NCBI RefSeq assembly: GCF_004116625.1
Contig: NZ_NXIE01000003.1
Location: forward strand, 124,001-188,000
DNA length: 64,000 bases
DNA from: Halarcobacter mediterraneus
Lineage (GTDB): Bacteria; Campylobacterota; Campylobacteria; Campylobacterales; Arcobacteraceae
Direction: 5' to 3'
The position numbers were made by a program, and so were the translations under genes. Each line of letters opens with the position of its first letter. Position 1 is the stretch's first letter. This document shows, one piece after another, positions 26,591 through 35,548 of the stretch. A model generated the notes under the pieces. It did not search any database. It was not told where the DNA came from and worked only from the letters and a program-made list of their open reading frames with translations.

Positions 26591-28643
26591 ACTATCAAAT
26601 TTCTTTATCTTTTCTATTGTTCTATTAGCTCTTTTTTTATCAAATAGCTATACAAATATTTCAAATAGTATTTTATCAATTTTACCAGATTCACAAAATA
26701 AACAAATCCTACAAGCCTACACAAAGTACTCTGACTCAAAAACTCTTTTTGTATCTTTTGAAAAACTTTCTAAACTAGAAATCAAAAACATAGAGAAAGA
26801 GCTTTTAGATATAAAAGGTTTACACAAAGAAAATACTGTAGATAAAAAAGCTTTATTAGAGTATCAAGAAAAGTATCAACTTTTTTTAAAAAATTTAGAT
26901 GAAAAAAGATTGGAAAGTATAGAGATAAAAGAAGAATTATTAAAGATACAAAACTCTTTGCTAAACTCTTTTTTCCCAGTTTTAATAAATAAGCAAGACC
27001 CTTTAAATCTTTTTGAAAAAACAAGACATGGAAAGATAAACAAAAATATAAGAGTTTATACCTTTGATAAAACAATAAATAGTCTTGCTAAATATAAAGA
27101 AGTTTATTCAAAAATAAAAACAATAGAAAATAAATATAAAAAAATCAAAACCTTTAGTACAATTTTCTATTTTGTGGAAAACTCCCAAGCTATAAAAGAT
27201 GATGTAAACAAAATCATAATATTTGCTTTTTTGATTTTACTAACACTATATATTTTTATTCTAAGAAATATTCCTTTACTTTTAAATACTCTAACAACAC
27301 TTGCTACCTCAGCTATTATCTCTACCCTTGTTGTTACTACTATTTTTAGTGAGGTTTCTATCTTTGTATTAGTATTTGGTTTATCAATTAGTACAGTTGC
27401 AATTGATTATATGTTTCACCACTATATGCATGGTCACTATGTGAAAAAGAAAGAGTTTAACAAAGAAGTGTTTTTTGGCTTTTTAACAACTATTATTGCT
27501 TTTATTGCTATTAGTTTTATCTCTTTTTCTTTGATTACGCAAATAGCTATTTTTACAATTATATCTCTTACTACTTCATATCTTCATTTTAGTTTTTTAT
27601 ATCCAAAGATTGGTTTTACATTAAAACAAAACAAAAAAACAAATAATATTAAAGTTAAGATTGATAGATTTTATATTCTTCTATTCTCTTTTACAGCTAT
27701 TGCCTTTTCACTAACTAATATCTCTTTTGATACAAACTTACGGAACCTTGATTATCAAAATGAAAAACTTGATAAGTTAAACTTTTTCTTTCAAAAAAAG
27801 TTAGAACAAGAAAACAAAGTTGCCCTATTGATTGAAACTACTTCAATAAAAGATTTAATGAAAAAATATCAAAAAATCAAACAAACTATTCCTTCTTTAG
27901 ACTCTTCACTTGATTTAATCATTACAAAAAAGAAATATGAAAAGACAAAAGAGCTTTTAACTAGTGAAAAAATTAAAGAATTAAAAAAAGAGTTAGAACT
28001 TCAAGCTTCTAATTTAGGATTTAAAAAAGAGTATTTTAAAGAGGCTTATACAGAAAAAGAGCTTCCAAACTATAGTTTTAAAAAACTAAAAGAGATAAAA
28101 ATAAACTACTTTAAATACAAAGAAAAAAACTATGTATTTTTAGCCCTTGATATCAAAGATTATGAAAAAATTAAAATCCTAGAATTTGTAAAACCCCTTA
28201 GCATTAAGTTTCTATTTGAAAATTCCCTACAAAAAGTAGAACAAAAAATTTTAGTACTTGGAATTATCGCTTTAGTTTTAATCATTTTAATGCTTTTATT
28301 TATTACAAAAAAGAAATTTGTTTTTGCACTTACTTTTTTACTATTCCCTTTATCTTTAATTCTTTTATACTCTAACTTTGTAGCATTTAACATCTTACAT
28401 ATTTTTATGATGTTTATTATTTTAGCAATTAGTATTGATTATGCTATTTACAGTTCTAAAAGCTTAGATATAAATACAAAAAAAGCTATACTTTACTCCC
28501 TTCTTAGTACATTTGCAGGATTTGGAGTACTAATATTTAGCAAAATAAATTCACTTTACTCTATTGGAATAGTTGCAACAATTGGAGTTTTAGCTATTGT
28601 ATTTTTACTAATATTTTTAAAAAGGTCACCAAATGAAGATTGA
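26574..28643 (+). CDS. MMPL/RND-type exporter
   Basis: This 689-residue inner-membrane protein has two halves, each with a first helix, a large periplasmic loop and a bundle of about five helices (residues 213-345 and 553-685). SISTVAIDYMFHHYMHG (about 272-288) and AISIDYAIYSS (about 620-630) are the paired MMPL core segments. It matches the COG4258 exporters of aryl polyene clusters. The start is a TTG within the LolA-like gene. It probably moves the pigment or its lipid-linked form toward the outer membrane. Confidence 0.85.
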   Translation: MSKLIKLSNFFIFSIVLLALFLSNSYTNISNSILSILPDSQNKQILQAYTKYSDSKTLFVSFEKLSKLEIKNIEKELLDIKGLHKENTVDKKALLEYQEKYQLFLKNLDEKRLESIEIKEELLKIQNSLLNSFFPVLINKQDPLNLFEKTRHGKINKNIRVYTFDKTINSLAKYKEVYSKIKTIENKYKKIKTFSTIFYFVENSQAIKDDVNKIIIFAFLILLTLYIFILRNIPLLLNTLTTLATSAIISTLVVTTIFSEVSIFVLVFGLSISTVAIDYMFHHYMHGHYVKKKEFNKEVFFGFLTTIIAFIAISFISFSLITQIAIFTIISLTTSYLHFSFLYPKIGFTLKQNKKTNNIKVKIDRFYILLFSFTAIAFSLTNISFDTNLRNLDYQNEKLDKLNFFFQKKLEQENKVALLIETTSIKDLMKKYQKIKQTIPSLDSSLDLIITKKKYEKTKELLTSEKIKELKKELELQASNLGFKKEYFKEAYTEKELPNYSFKKLKEIKINYFKYKEKNYVFLALDIKDYEKIKILEFVKPLSIKFLFENSLQKVEQKILVLGIIALVLIILMLLFITKKKFVFALTFLLFPLSLILLYSNFVAFNILHIFMMFIILAISIDYAIYSSKSLDINTKKAILYSLLSTFAGFGVLIFSKINSLYSIGIVATIGVLAIVFLLIFLKRSPNED

Positions 28644-29847
28644 AGTTTATAACGATAATGGAACTATTACAACTCACAATATAAATAAAAAAGATTTTTC
28701 AAATAGTTCTTTACAAAATCATTTAGGGTACATTAATTCAAAATCCAAAGAACAAAATGCCTTAAATATTATCAAAGCATATTTCAATGACTCAAAAATC
28801 ATTTTATTTGATGAAACAAACCAGATGTTAAAAGAAAAACTTGATGAACTAAATATTAAAGAGTTTTTACACAATGAAAAGATAAATACTATTTTTGATG
28901 AAAAAGATTTTTCAATGATGTTTTTTACAAGTGGAAGTACTGGAAATCCAGTAGGTGCTTTAAAAACAAAAAAACATCTTGAAGAAGAAGTTGAAGTTTT
29001 AACAAAACTATTTGAGAAAAGAGAGATAAAAAAAGTCATTCTAACTGTGCCATTTATCCATATTTATGGAATGTTATTTGGTCTTTTATATCCACTTTTA
29101 AATGATATTGATATTATTTTAAAAGAACACTTTTTACCAAATGATTTACTAAATTTAATTGATGATAATAGTTTAGTTGTAACTACTCCACTTTATATAA
29201 AAGCTTTAAATAAAATCTCACAAGAAAAAGATTTATCAAAAGCTACCTTTGTTAGTTCAACAGGACCACTTGATTCACAAAATGCAAAAGAGTTTAGTGA
29301 AAAGTTTAATACAGATGTTATGCAAATTTTTGGTTCAACTGAAACAGGTGGAATTGCTTATAAACTAAATGATGAAATTTTATGGACTGCTATGCCTAAA
29401 GTTGAAATTCAAACAAATGAGCAAAATGAATTAAAAGTCATTTCACCTTTTGTTTCAACAACTATTTATGAAAATAGTTTTAAAGATATAAATGGAGTTA
29501 TGCAAACTTTTGATTATATTGAAAAAGAGAATGAGAAGTTTAAACTTGTAGGTAGAAGCTCACAGATTTTGAAAATTGCAGGGAAAAGATACTCTACTAT
29601 TCAAATAGAAAATATTTTAGAAGAGGAAAAAGAGATAAACAAAGCCTTAGTTTTTGTAAGTTCTGATAATAATTCTTTAAGGGGTGAAGTTTTAGATATT
29701 ACACTAGAAAGTACTAAAGAGTTCACAGGAAGAGAGATAAAAAAGATTTTACAAAGTAAACTTTCTAATCTAAAGTTTTCACTGACACTAAAGCATGTGG
29801 ACAAAATACCAATTTCAAGTGTTGGTAAAAAGTTGAAAATAAACTAA
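28633..29847 (+). CDS. AMP-dependent acyl-ACP/CoA ligase (ApeH-like)
   Basis: This 404-residue adenylate-forming enzyme is shorter than typical acyl-CoA synthetases, like ApeH of aryl polyene clusters. The P-loop FFTSGSTGNPVG (about 97-108), the FGSTETGG motif (about 235-242), GRSSQILKIAGKRY and the terminal SVGKKLK with a probable catalytic lysine are present. It should activate coumarate or a related aryl acid for loading on an ACP. It overlaps the MMPL gene by 11 bases. Confidence 0.87.
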   Translation: MKIEVYNDNGTITTHNINKKDFSNSSLQNHLGYINSKSKEQNALNIIKAYFNDSKIILFDETNQMLKEKLDELNIKEFLHNEKINTIFDEKDFSMMFFTSGSTGNPVGALKTKKHLEEEVEVLTKLFEKREIKKVILTVPFIHIYGMLFGLLYPLLNDIDIILKEHFLPNDLLNLIDDNSLVVTTPLYIKALNKISQEKDLSKATFVSSTGPLDSQNAKEFSEKFNTDVMQIFGSTETGGIAYKLNDEILWTAMPKVEIQTNEQNELKVISPFVSTTIYENSFKDINGVMQTFDYIEKENEKFKLVGRSSQILKIAGKRYSTIQIENILEEEKEINKALVFVSSDNNSLRGEVLDITLESTKEFTGREIKKILQSKLSNLKFSLTLKHVDKIPISSVGKKLKIN

Positions 29848-29888
29848 TAGTTTGCTATACTTCGCAAAATACGGGGAAAAGATATTTA

Positions 29889-30749
29889 ATGTCAATAGTT
29901 ATAAAAAATCTATGTAAATCCTATAAGGGAAATCTTGTTTTAGATAATCTAAATTTAGAAATAAAGCAAGGCTCTTTATTTGGTTTATTAGGTCCAAATG
30001 GAGCAGGAAAAACCACTTTAGTATCTATATTAAACTTTTTAGTTCCAAAGGATTCAGGAACAGCTTTAATTGATAATATGGATTTAGATAAAGAAGAAAA
30101 CAAAATAAAATCTATTTGTAGTATTGTTCCTCAAACTTATGCATTTTATCCAAAACTAACTGCCTTTGAAAACTTAGAGTTTTTTGGAAGTCTTTATGGA
30201 CTAAGAAAAGAAGCCCTAAAAAAAAGAATTGAATACTGTATTGAAGTAACTTCTTTAGAAAAATATATAAATAAACAAGCCCACACTTTTTCAGGTGGCT
30301 TAAAAAGAAGATTGAATATTGCTATTGGTTTATTAAATAGTCCAAAAATTTTATACCTAGATGAGCCAACAGTTGGAATTGATCCACAATCAAGAAAATA
30401 TATTTTAAATGTTATTAAAAAAATCAATGAAAAAGAGAAAACTACTATTATTTATACTTCCCACTATATGGAAGAAGTAGAATTTTTATGTGATGAAATA
30501 GCTATTTTAGATAAGTCAAAAATCATTTTACAAGAGAAAAAAGAGAATTTGCTACATAAGAATTCAATTATAAAAATAAAACTTTTAGATGAAGTTATAG
30601 AAGTTGATACAAAAGATGGTTTTGATAACTTTACTAAGATGATTGCAAAATTAGAAAAAGAGAATAAAAGAATAGAAAATATTGATTTTGGATATAAAAA
30701 TCTTGAAGATATGTTTTTAAATTTAACAAAACAGGATTTAAGAGACTAA
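29889..30749 (+). CDS. ABC transporter ATP-binding protein
   Basis: This 286-residue ATPase has Walker A GPNGAGKTT (about 35-43), the signature FSGGLKRR (about 135-142), Walker B ILYLDEP (about 154-160) and the switch histidine of TSHYMEE. A 41-base gap separates it from the ligase gene, the longest gap inside the rightward operon. It overlaps its ABC-2 permease gene by one base. ABC pairs are also found in flexirubin-type clusters; export of pigment or precursor is the likely role. Confidence 0.88.
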   Translation: MSIVIKNLCKSYKGNLVLDNLNLEIKQGSLFGLLGPNGAGKTTLVSILNFLVPKDSGTALIDNMDLDKEENKIKSICSIVPQTYAFYPKLTAFENLEFFGSLYGLRKEALKKRIEYCIEVTSLEKYINKQAHTFSGGLKRRLNIAIGLLNSPKILYLDEPTVGIDPQSRKYILNVIKKINEKEKTTIIYTSHYMEEVEFLCDEIAILDKSKIILQEKKENLLHKNSIIKIKLLDEVIEVDTKDGFDNFTKMIAKLEKENKRIENIDFGYKNLEDMFLNLTKQDLRD

Positions 30750-31909
30750 TGTTTAAATATTTACTAAAAAAAGAGTTTACACTTATCTTTAGAGATTTAC
30801 ATGCTTTATTAGTATTATTTGTAATGCCTGTTATTTTTATTTTAATTATGTCATTGGCTTTAAAAAATAGTTATTCAAATAGTGTAGATACACCTTTAAA
30901 AGTTGCTATTACAAGCTCTAAAAACAACAAGTCCATCAAAACGATGATTGAAAGTATCAATGAAAACAACTTCTTCGATGCTAACTTTCTAAAAGTAAAA
31001 GATAATAAAGAGATTCTATATAAAGAAAACTATGATTTTATAATAGATATTCAAAGAAACTATATTGAAAGAATAAAACTAAATGATAAAAACTTTAAAG
31101 TATCTATTTATACTAAACCAGATAGCTCTTTACAAAAAATAGAGATTCTTAAAAAAGTTATTTCAAGTGCAAGTACAAAACTTATCTTAGAAGATTTAAT
31201 GCTTGCTCAAAAAATAGATACAAAAAATGTACTTGATTTTGAGTCTAAAATACAAAACTCATATATCTATAAAAAAGATGGCTTTGAAGTAAAACCAACA
31301 TCAGTGCAGCAAAGTGTTCCTGCATGGCTTGTCTTCTCTATGTTTTTTATATTAATTCCTATATCAAATACTTTTATAAACGAAAAAGCCTTTGGAACAA
31401 TTGATAGAATTAGAAGTATAAATGTTTCACTCTTTCCTATTTTATTAGGAAAAATTGTTCCATACTATTTTATAAATCAAGTACAAGTAGTATTTATGAT
31501 ACTTGTTGGTATGTACATTGTTCCACTACTAGGTGGAGATTCCCTAGTTATACAAGGAAGTATTCCTTTGATTTTCTTAGTTTCATCTGCTGTTAGTTTT
31601 GCTTCTATCTCTTTTGCACTTTTAATTGCAAACATAGCTAAAACAACAGAAGAAGCAACAACTATCGGTGGTGTTTCAAATATTATTCTAGCAGCAATTG
31701 GTGGAATCATGGTTCCAAAATTTGTAATGCCAAAATTTATGCAAGACTTTTCAGAATACTCTCCAATGTCTTGGGGATTAGAGAGCTTCTTAGAAGTATT
31801 TGTTAGAGGTGGAAGTTTTAATGACATTTCTACTTATGTTTATAACATGATAACTTTTGCTATAATCTGTTTACTATTAGCATATATTTTACTAAAAAAG
31901 AGGAGATAA
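30749..31909 (+). CDS. ABC-2-type transporter permease
   Basis: This 386-residue membrane protein has one N-terminal helix, a large extracytoplasmic domain (about 45-185) and a bundle of five helices at the C-terminus (about 195-385), which is the layout of ABC-2 exporters such as YhhJ or DrrB-like proteins. GTIDRIRS and AAIGGIMVPKFVMP (family-type) are seen. It forms the transporter with the preceding ATPase and is followed after one base by an ACP gene. Confidence 0.88.
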   Translation: MFKYLLKKEFTLIFRDLHALLVLFVMPVIFILIMSLALKNSYSNSVDTPLKVAITSSKNNKSIKTMIESINENNFFDANFLKVKDNKEILYKENYDFIIDIQRNYIERIKLNDKNFKVSIYTKPDSSLQKIEILKKVISSASTKLILEDLMLAQKIDTKNVLDFESKIQNSYIYKKDGFEVKPTSVQQSVPAWLVFSMFFILIPISNTFINEKAFGTIDRIRSINVSLFPILLGKIVPYYFINQVQVVFMILVGMYIVPLLGGDSLVIQGSIPLIFLVSSAVSFASISFALLIANIAKTTEEATTIGGVSNIILAAIGGIMVPKFVMPKFMQDFSEYSPMSWGLESFLEVFVRGGSFNDISTYVYNMITFAIICLLLAYILLKKRR

Positions 31910-31910
31910 A

Positions 31911-32177
31911 TTGATAGGTTCTAAAGATGAGAAGTTAAAACTAGAATTAAAAGAATTAATTATTGAAGAGTGCGATAAAGATATTGAGCCAGAAGATATA
32001 AGTGATAATGAAGTACTATTTGGTTCAGACACAGAATTAGAACTTGACTCAATGGATGCCTTACAAATATCTATGGCTTTACATAAAAAATATGGAGTTG
32101 ATGCAAATGATAGTAAAAAACTTAGAAAAATTATGGCGTCAATAAATACTTTAGCAGACCATATACAACCGGAATAA
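31911..32177 (+). CDS. Acyl carrier protein 2 of the cluster
   Basis: This 88-residue acidic ACP has the phosphopantetheine site LELDSMDALQI, with the serine near residue 44. It starts with TTG after an AGGAGA ribosome binding site, two bases from the permease stop. It precedes a second ketosynthase pair by two bases. By analogy with ApeE/ApeF the two ACPs probably serve different stages, such as starter loading and chain growth. Confidence 0.9.
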   Translation: MIGSKDEKLKLELKELIIEECDKDIEPEDISDNEVLFGSDTELELDSMDALQISMALHKKYGVDANDSKKLRKIMASINTLADHIQPE

Positions 32178-32179
32178 CA

Positions 32180-33328
32180 TTGAACGCATATATTACAGGT
32201 AGCTCATTAGTTTGCAATATTGCAGATAATAAACAAGATATTATTTCCAATTTAAAAAACATCTCCCCTAAAAGATATCAAGAAAATTTAAAAGAGATTT
32301 TAAAAGAAAAAACTTTCTATAAAATATATAATTATAATTATTCCCAAAATAAAAGATTTCATAAAATCCTTGAAAAAATAATTTCTGATGCATTAAAAGA
32401 GGCAAAAATTTCAAAAGAAGAGCAAGAAGATTTACATATTTTTTTTGGTTCCACATCAATGGAAATGGGAACAAATGAAGAATTTAAAGAAAACTTTGAC
32501 AAAGATGCTAGTGACCTAGAATTCAAAAGTATTGGCTATGGTGCAATTGGTCAATATATAGAAAAAATATTAAATTCAAAACATAAAGCAACTCTTTTTT
32601 CAACAGCTTGTACTTCAAGTGTAAATGCATTAGCATATGCAGCTAAAATGATTGAAAGAAAAAAAATAAAAAAAGCTATAGTTATTGGCTTTGAGCTTTT
32701 TAATAAATCTACGTTTGGTGGTTTTTCTTCTTTAATGCTTCTTTCTCAATCAAAAATATATAGACCTTTTGATAAAAATAGTGATGGTATTATCTTAGGA
32801 GAAGGTTGTTCAGCTGTTATTTTAGAAAATGAAAAAAAAGAAGAAGATAATTTTAAATATATCTCTTCTTCAAATATTTGTGATAATTACTCTGAAACTA
32901 CAAGTGATCCTACAGGAACTCCTATTTTTGAAGCTATGAATAGTGCTTTAAATGCTGCAAACTTACAAGTAAAAGATTTAGATTGTATAAAAGCTCATGC
33001 TACAGGAAGTGAAAATAATAACTCTTCTGAAGCAAAAGCTTTAGCACAACTATTTGATACTTATAAAGAAAGCACGCAAGTTACTGCTTTAAAACCTATT
33101 TTAGGACATACTTTAGGTGCTTGTGGTACAAATGAAATTGTCTTAATGATTGAAGCTATTAAAAATAGTTTTCTTCCTGCAACTTTTGGCTTTGAAGAGC
33201 CAATTGAAAACTTAGCCTTTACTCCAATTTTAGAAAATAAAACTTGTGAAAATAAACAAACTATTTTATTAAACTATGTTGCCTTTGGTGGAAATAATAG
33301 TTCAATTATTTTAAGCAACAAGGATTGA
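32180..33328 (+). CDS. Second beta-ketoacyl-ACP synthase of the cluster
   Basis: This 382-residue FabF-type ketosynthase keeps all catalytic residues: Cys144 in FSTACTSS, His273 in IKAHATG and His310 in ILGHTLGACG. It is diverged from the ketosynthase at 18715-19839 and may act like ApeR or XanH-type ketosynthases. It starts with TTG two bases after the ACP stop. The next gene encodes a cysteine-less ketosynthase-like partner, so this is a second KS:CLF-type pair. Confidence 0.88.
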   Translation: MNAYITGSSLVCNIADNKQDIISNLKNISPKRYQENLKEILKEKTFYKIYNYNYSQNKRFHKILEKIISDALKEAKISKEEQEDLHIFFGSTSMEMGTNEEFKENFDKDASDLEFKSIGYGAIGQYIEKILNSKHKATLFSTACTSSVNALAYAAKMIERKKIKKAIVIGFELFNKSTFGGFSSLMLLSQSKIYRPFDKNSDGIILGEGCSAVILENEKKEEDNFKYISSSNICDNYSETTSDPTGTPIFEAMNSALNAANLQVKDLDCIKAHATGSENNNSSEAKALAQLFDTYKESTQVTALKPILGHTLGACGTNEIVLMIEAIKNSFLPATFGFEEPIENLAFTPILENKTCENKQTILLNYVAFGGNNSSIILSNKD

Positions 33329-33329
33329 T

Positions 33330-34160
33330 ATGTATATTCACTCTACTTATAAACTTATCAATTCAAACACAAGTGTTAAAGAGTATAGAAAAGAGCTAAA
33401 AGAGATTTCAAAGATAAATCTTAGAAGATCAAGTAAGTTTAATATCTTAGCAGTCCTAGGAGCGCTAAGAGCTACAAAAGATATTAACCTTGGACAAAAC
33501 CTTGGGATTTATATTGCAAGTGAATATGGGCCTATTAATGATGTTTATAAACTAATGCAAACAATAAATGAAGAAAACAATATTGTAATGCCTTTTGATT
33601 TTTTAAATGTAAATAGCAACAATGTTAGCTTTTATGTTTCCCAAGCTTTAAATGCAAAGGGTAAAAACATGCTTTTAACTTCTCAATACTTGTCATTTGA
33701 AAAATCCTTACAACTTGCACAGTTTGAACTTGAAATAGATGAGATATCAGATATCTTAATTGGAGCAGTTGATGAATCCTTAGATGAAGTAAAAGATTAT
33801 GAAAAGTATGTAAGTTTTGCAAATAATCAAGCTTCAAAAGATGGAAGTTGTTGGTTATATTTAAACAATGATAAGTCTAACTCTTTGGGAAAAATTACAA
33901 ACATCCAAGAGTTTAGTTCAAGTAAAGAGTTAATAGACAGTATTAAAGACTCTTATACGAAAATATCTTTTAATCAGTTTGCACAAAATGATGAAACTAT
34001 TACTTCTAAGTTTGATAGTAAAAAAGTTATTGACCAAAAGGATTTCTTTGGATGTGAAGGAGCGTTAAGAGTTTTAGAATTACTTGAGTATAAAGGTGAA
34101 CACCTTTATATTGCAAAAGATGTTAATAATAACTTCATAACAATAGAACTTAAAATTTAA
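33330..34160 (+). CDS. Ketosynthase-like protein without active-site cysteine
   Basis: This 276-residue protein resembles the N-terminal part of a ketosynthase (GIYIASEYGPINDVYKL near 59-75). Where the partner has ATLFSTACTSS it has MLLTSQYLS, with Gln119-Tyr120 at the cysteine position. A glutamine close to this place recalls type II chain-length factors. It lacks the two histidine motifs. It probably pairs with the preceding ketosynthase and modulates length or loading. It is the last gene of the rightward operon and ends inside a perfect palindrome. Confidence 0.72.
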   Translation: MYIHSTYKLINSNTSVKEYRKELKEISKINLRRSSKFNILAVLGALRATKDINLGQNLGIYIASEYGPINDVYKLMQTINEENNIVMPFDFLNVNSNNVSFYVSQALNAKGKNMLLTSQYLSFEKSLQLAQFELEIDEISDILIGAVDESLDEVKDYEKYVSFANNQASKDGSCWLYLNNDKSNSLGKITNIQEFSSSKELIDSIKDSYTKISFNQFAQNDETITSKFDSKKVIDQKDFFGCEGALRVLELLEYKGEHLYIAKDVNNNFITIELKI

Positions 34161-34170
34161 GTTCTATTGT
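34140..34170. terminator. Perfect 31-bp palindrome holding both converging stop codons
   Basis: The 15-base arms 34140-34154 and 34156-34170 are exactly complementary around one central base. The rightward TAA (34158-34160) and the leftward TAG (34164-34166, minus strand) both lie inside it. It would form the same hairpin in either transcript and separate the APE operon from the DAR operon. Confidence 0.75.
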
Positions 34171-35156
34171 ACTTTCTTTAATAGTTTGAAAGCCTTTTCT
34201 TCATAAGTTGAAGCTTCTACTAATTTTTCAGCAATTTTATTTGGATCAAATTTATCAATTTTTTTACTAGACTCTACACAAAGTAAAGCAAACTCTCTTA
34301 AAGTATTTCCTGATTTTACAAGTAAAGAAGATGCTTCCTCTAATAACTCATTATCTAAATCATACTTTTTTACTTCTTTTAAAAATGCCGCATATAAGAA
34401 CCTAAAGCCTCCGCCTCCAGTTCCTATTTCTTCTTGCATTCTAACAATATGAGTCAAATAGTTTTTTAAATATCTAGGGTCAGAAGTAGGATTTAGTTTT
34501 GAGATTTTCTTTGCTAATGTTCTCATTCCTTTTACTCCTGCATAAGGAAAAGGAGTTAACATTGATTTAGCATTTTTCTTTATTGCTTTTTTAACAATCG
34601 ATTCAAAATCAAGATTATTTGGAATATTTTTAGGATAATACATAAAACCTTTTGGTGCAAATACTCCCTTTGCAAATCTTGCTCTTGTAAGCTCTTGTTC
34701 ATCACATAAAACAGCTTCTTCAAAAACAGGGTCAGATATTTTATAATCTTTTCCCTCTTTTCCATAAACTAATAGATTATGAGCATTAAAGTGGAATCTC
34801 ATATCCTTTGGAAAATATGGAAGATAAAAAACTGATGTTTGAAGACCAACTAATTGATTGTCTTCCACAAATTTAGTCAAATCACTATTTGCATCATCTT
34901 CACTTTTATATGTTTTTTTTACAATCTCTACACCTAAAACTTTTGATACCTTGTTAATTATATTTTTTGGAAGTTCTCTATATGCTATTAAAGGCATATT
35001 ATTAAGTTTTATTATTGGAAGAAATACAAAAGATAAAGAGCTAGTAAGACCAAAAACCATTGGCTCACTAAGCTTTAACCCATAATGAGTTAATAAAGTC
35101 GAAACAACTCCACTTTCACAGTGTGCAAATTGTAAATGTTCAAACTTTTCACTCAT
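34164..35156 (-). CDS. BtrH N-terminal domain protein, candidate pigment acyltransferase
   Basis: This 330-residue protein matches the BtrH N-terminal domain family with a DUF4872-like C-terminus. The opening HCESGVVSTLL carries His12-Cys13, the probable nucleophile of this papain-like fold. BtrH moves an acyl group from an ACP to an aminoglycoside in butirosin biosynthesis. By analogy this protein could move the aryl polyene acyl chain from ACP to a dialkylresorcinol hydroxyl, making the flexirubin-type ester. It is the last gene of the leftward DAR operon and overlaps the 131-residue protein gene by four bases. Confidence 0.8.
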   Translation of the reverse strand: MSEKFEHLQFAHCESGVVSTLLTHYGLKLSEPMVFGLTSSLSFVFLPIIKLNNMPLIAYRELPKNIINKVSKVLGVEIVKKTYKSEDDANSDLTKFVEDNQLVGLQTSVFYLPYFPKDMRFHFNAHNLLVYGKEGKDYKISDPVFEEAVLCDEQELTRARFAKGVFAPKGFMYYPKNIPNNLDFESIVKKAIKKNAKSMLTPFPYAGVKGMRTLAKKISKLNPTSDPRYLKNYLTHIVRMQEEIGTGGGGFRFLYAAFLKEVKKYDLDNELLEEASSLLVKSGNTLREFALLCVESSKKIDKFDPNKIAEKLVEASTYEEKAFKLLKKVQ

Positions 35157-35548
35157 ACTTTAAAATCCTTTAACTCTTCTATTTTGATATTAAACGCTTG
35201 GGCATATTTTGATAAAATCTTATCATTTAGTTTTTTGAAATGTTTCATTTTTAGATGTCTTTTCACTCTAAATTGAAACATTTCTACAACACTTGCTAGT
35301 GTTGGTAAATCCATTCTATTTTCAAACATAAAGTATTCAATAGGAGAACTAAGACCTTTTTTTATATTCTCTAAGCTCTCTACTTTTAAAACTTCATACT
35401 CTTCTACTGCAACTTGTGTAGCAAATTCCTCAACAGAACTTCCATAATTAATTCTTTGAAAATCACCCTTCTCATCTGTAGAATACATCACTTTTTGATG
35501 TCCTTCTAATATCTTATTCTCCTCTTTTGGAACTTCTATCTTTTGCAT
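35153..35548 (-). CDS. Uncharacterised 131-residue protein of the DAR operon
   Basis: This is a soluble, charged protein with no signal peptide, membrane helix or cysteine. The first half is acidic; the second half (about 80-131) is basic and probably helical (MFQFRVKRHLKMKHFKKLND). It lies between darB and the BtrH-like gene with overlaps of one and four bases, so a link to DAR assembly or to the acyl transfer is likely. I do not recognise a domain. Confidence 0.7.
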   Translation of the reverse strand: MQKIEVPKEENKILEGHQKVMYSTDEKGDFQRINYGSSVEEFATQVAVEEYEVLKVESLENIKKGLSSPIEYFMFENRMDLPTLASVVEMFQFRVKRHLKMKHFKKLNDKILSKYAQAFNIKIEELKDFKV

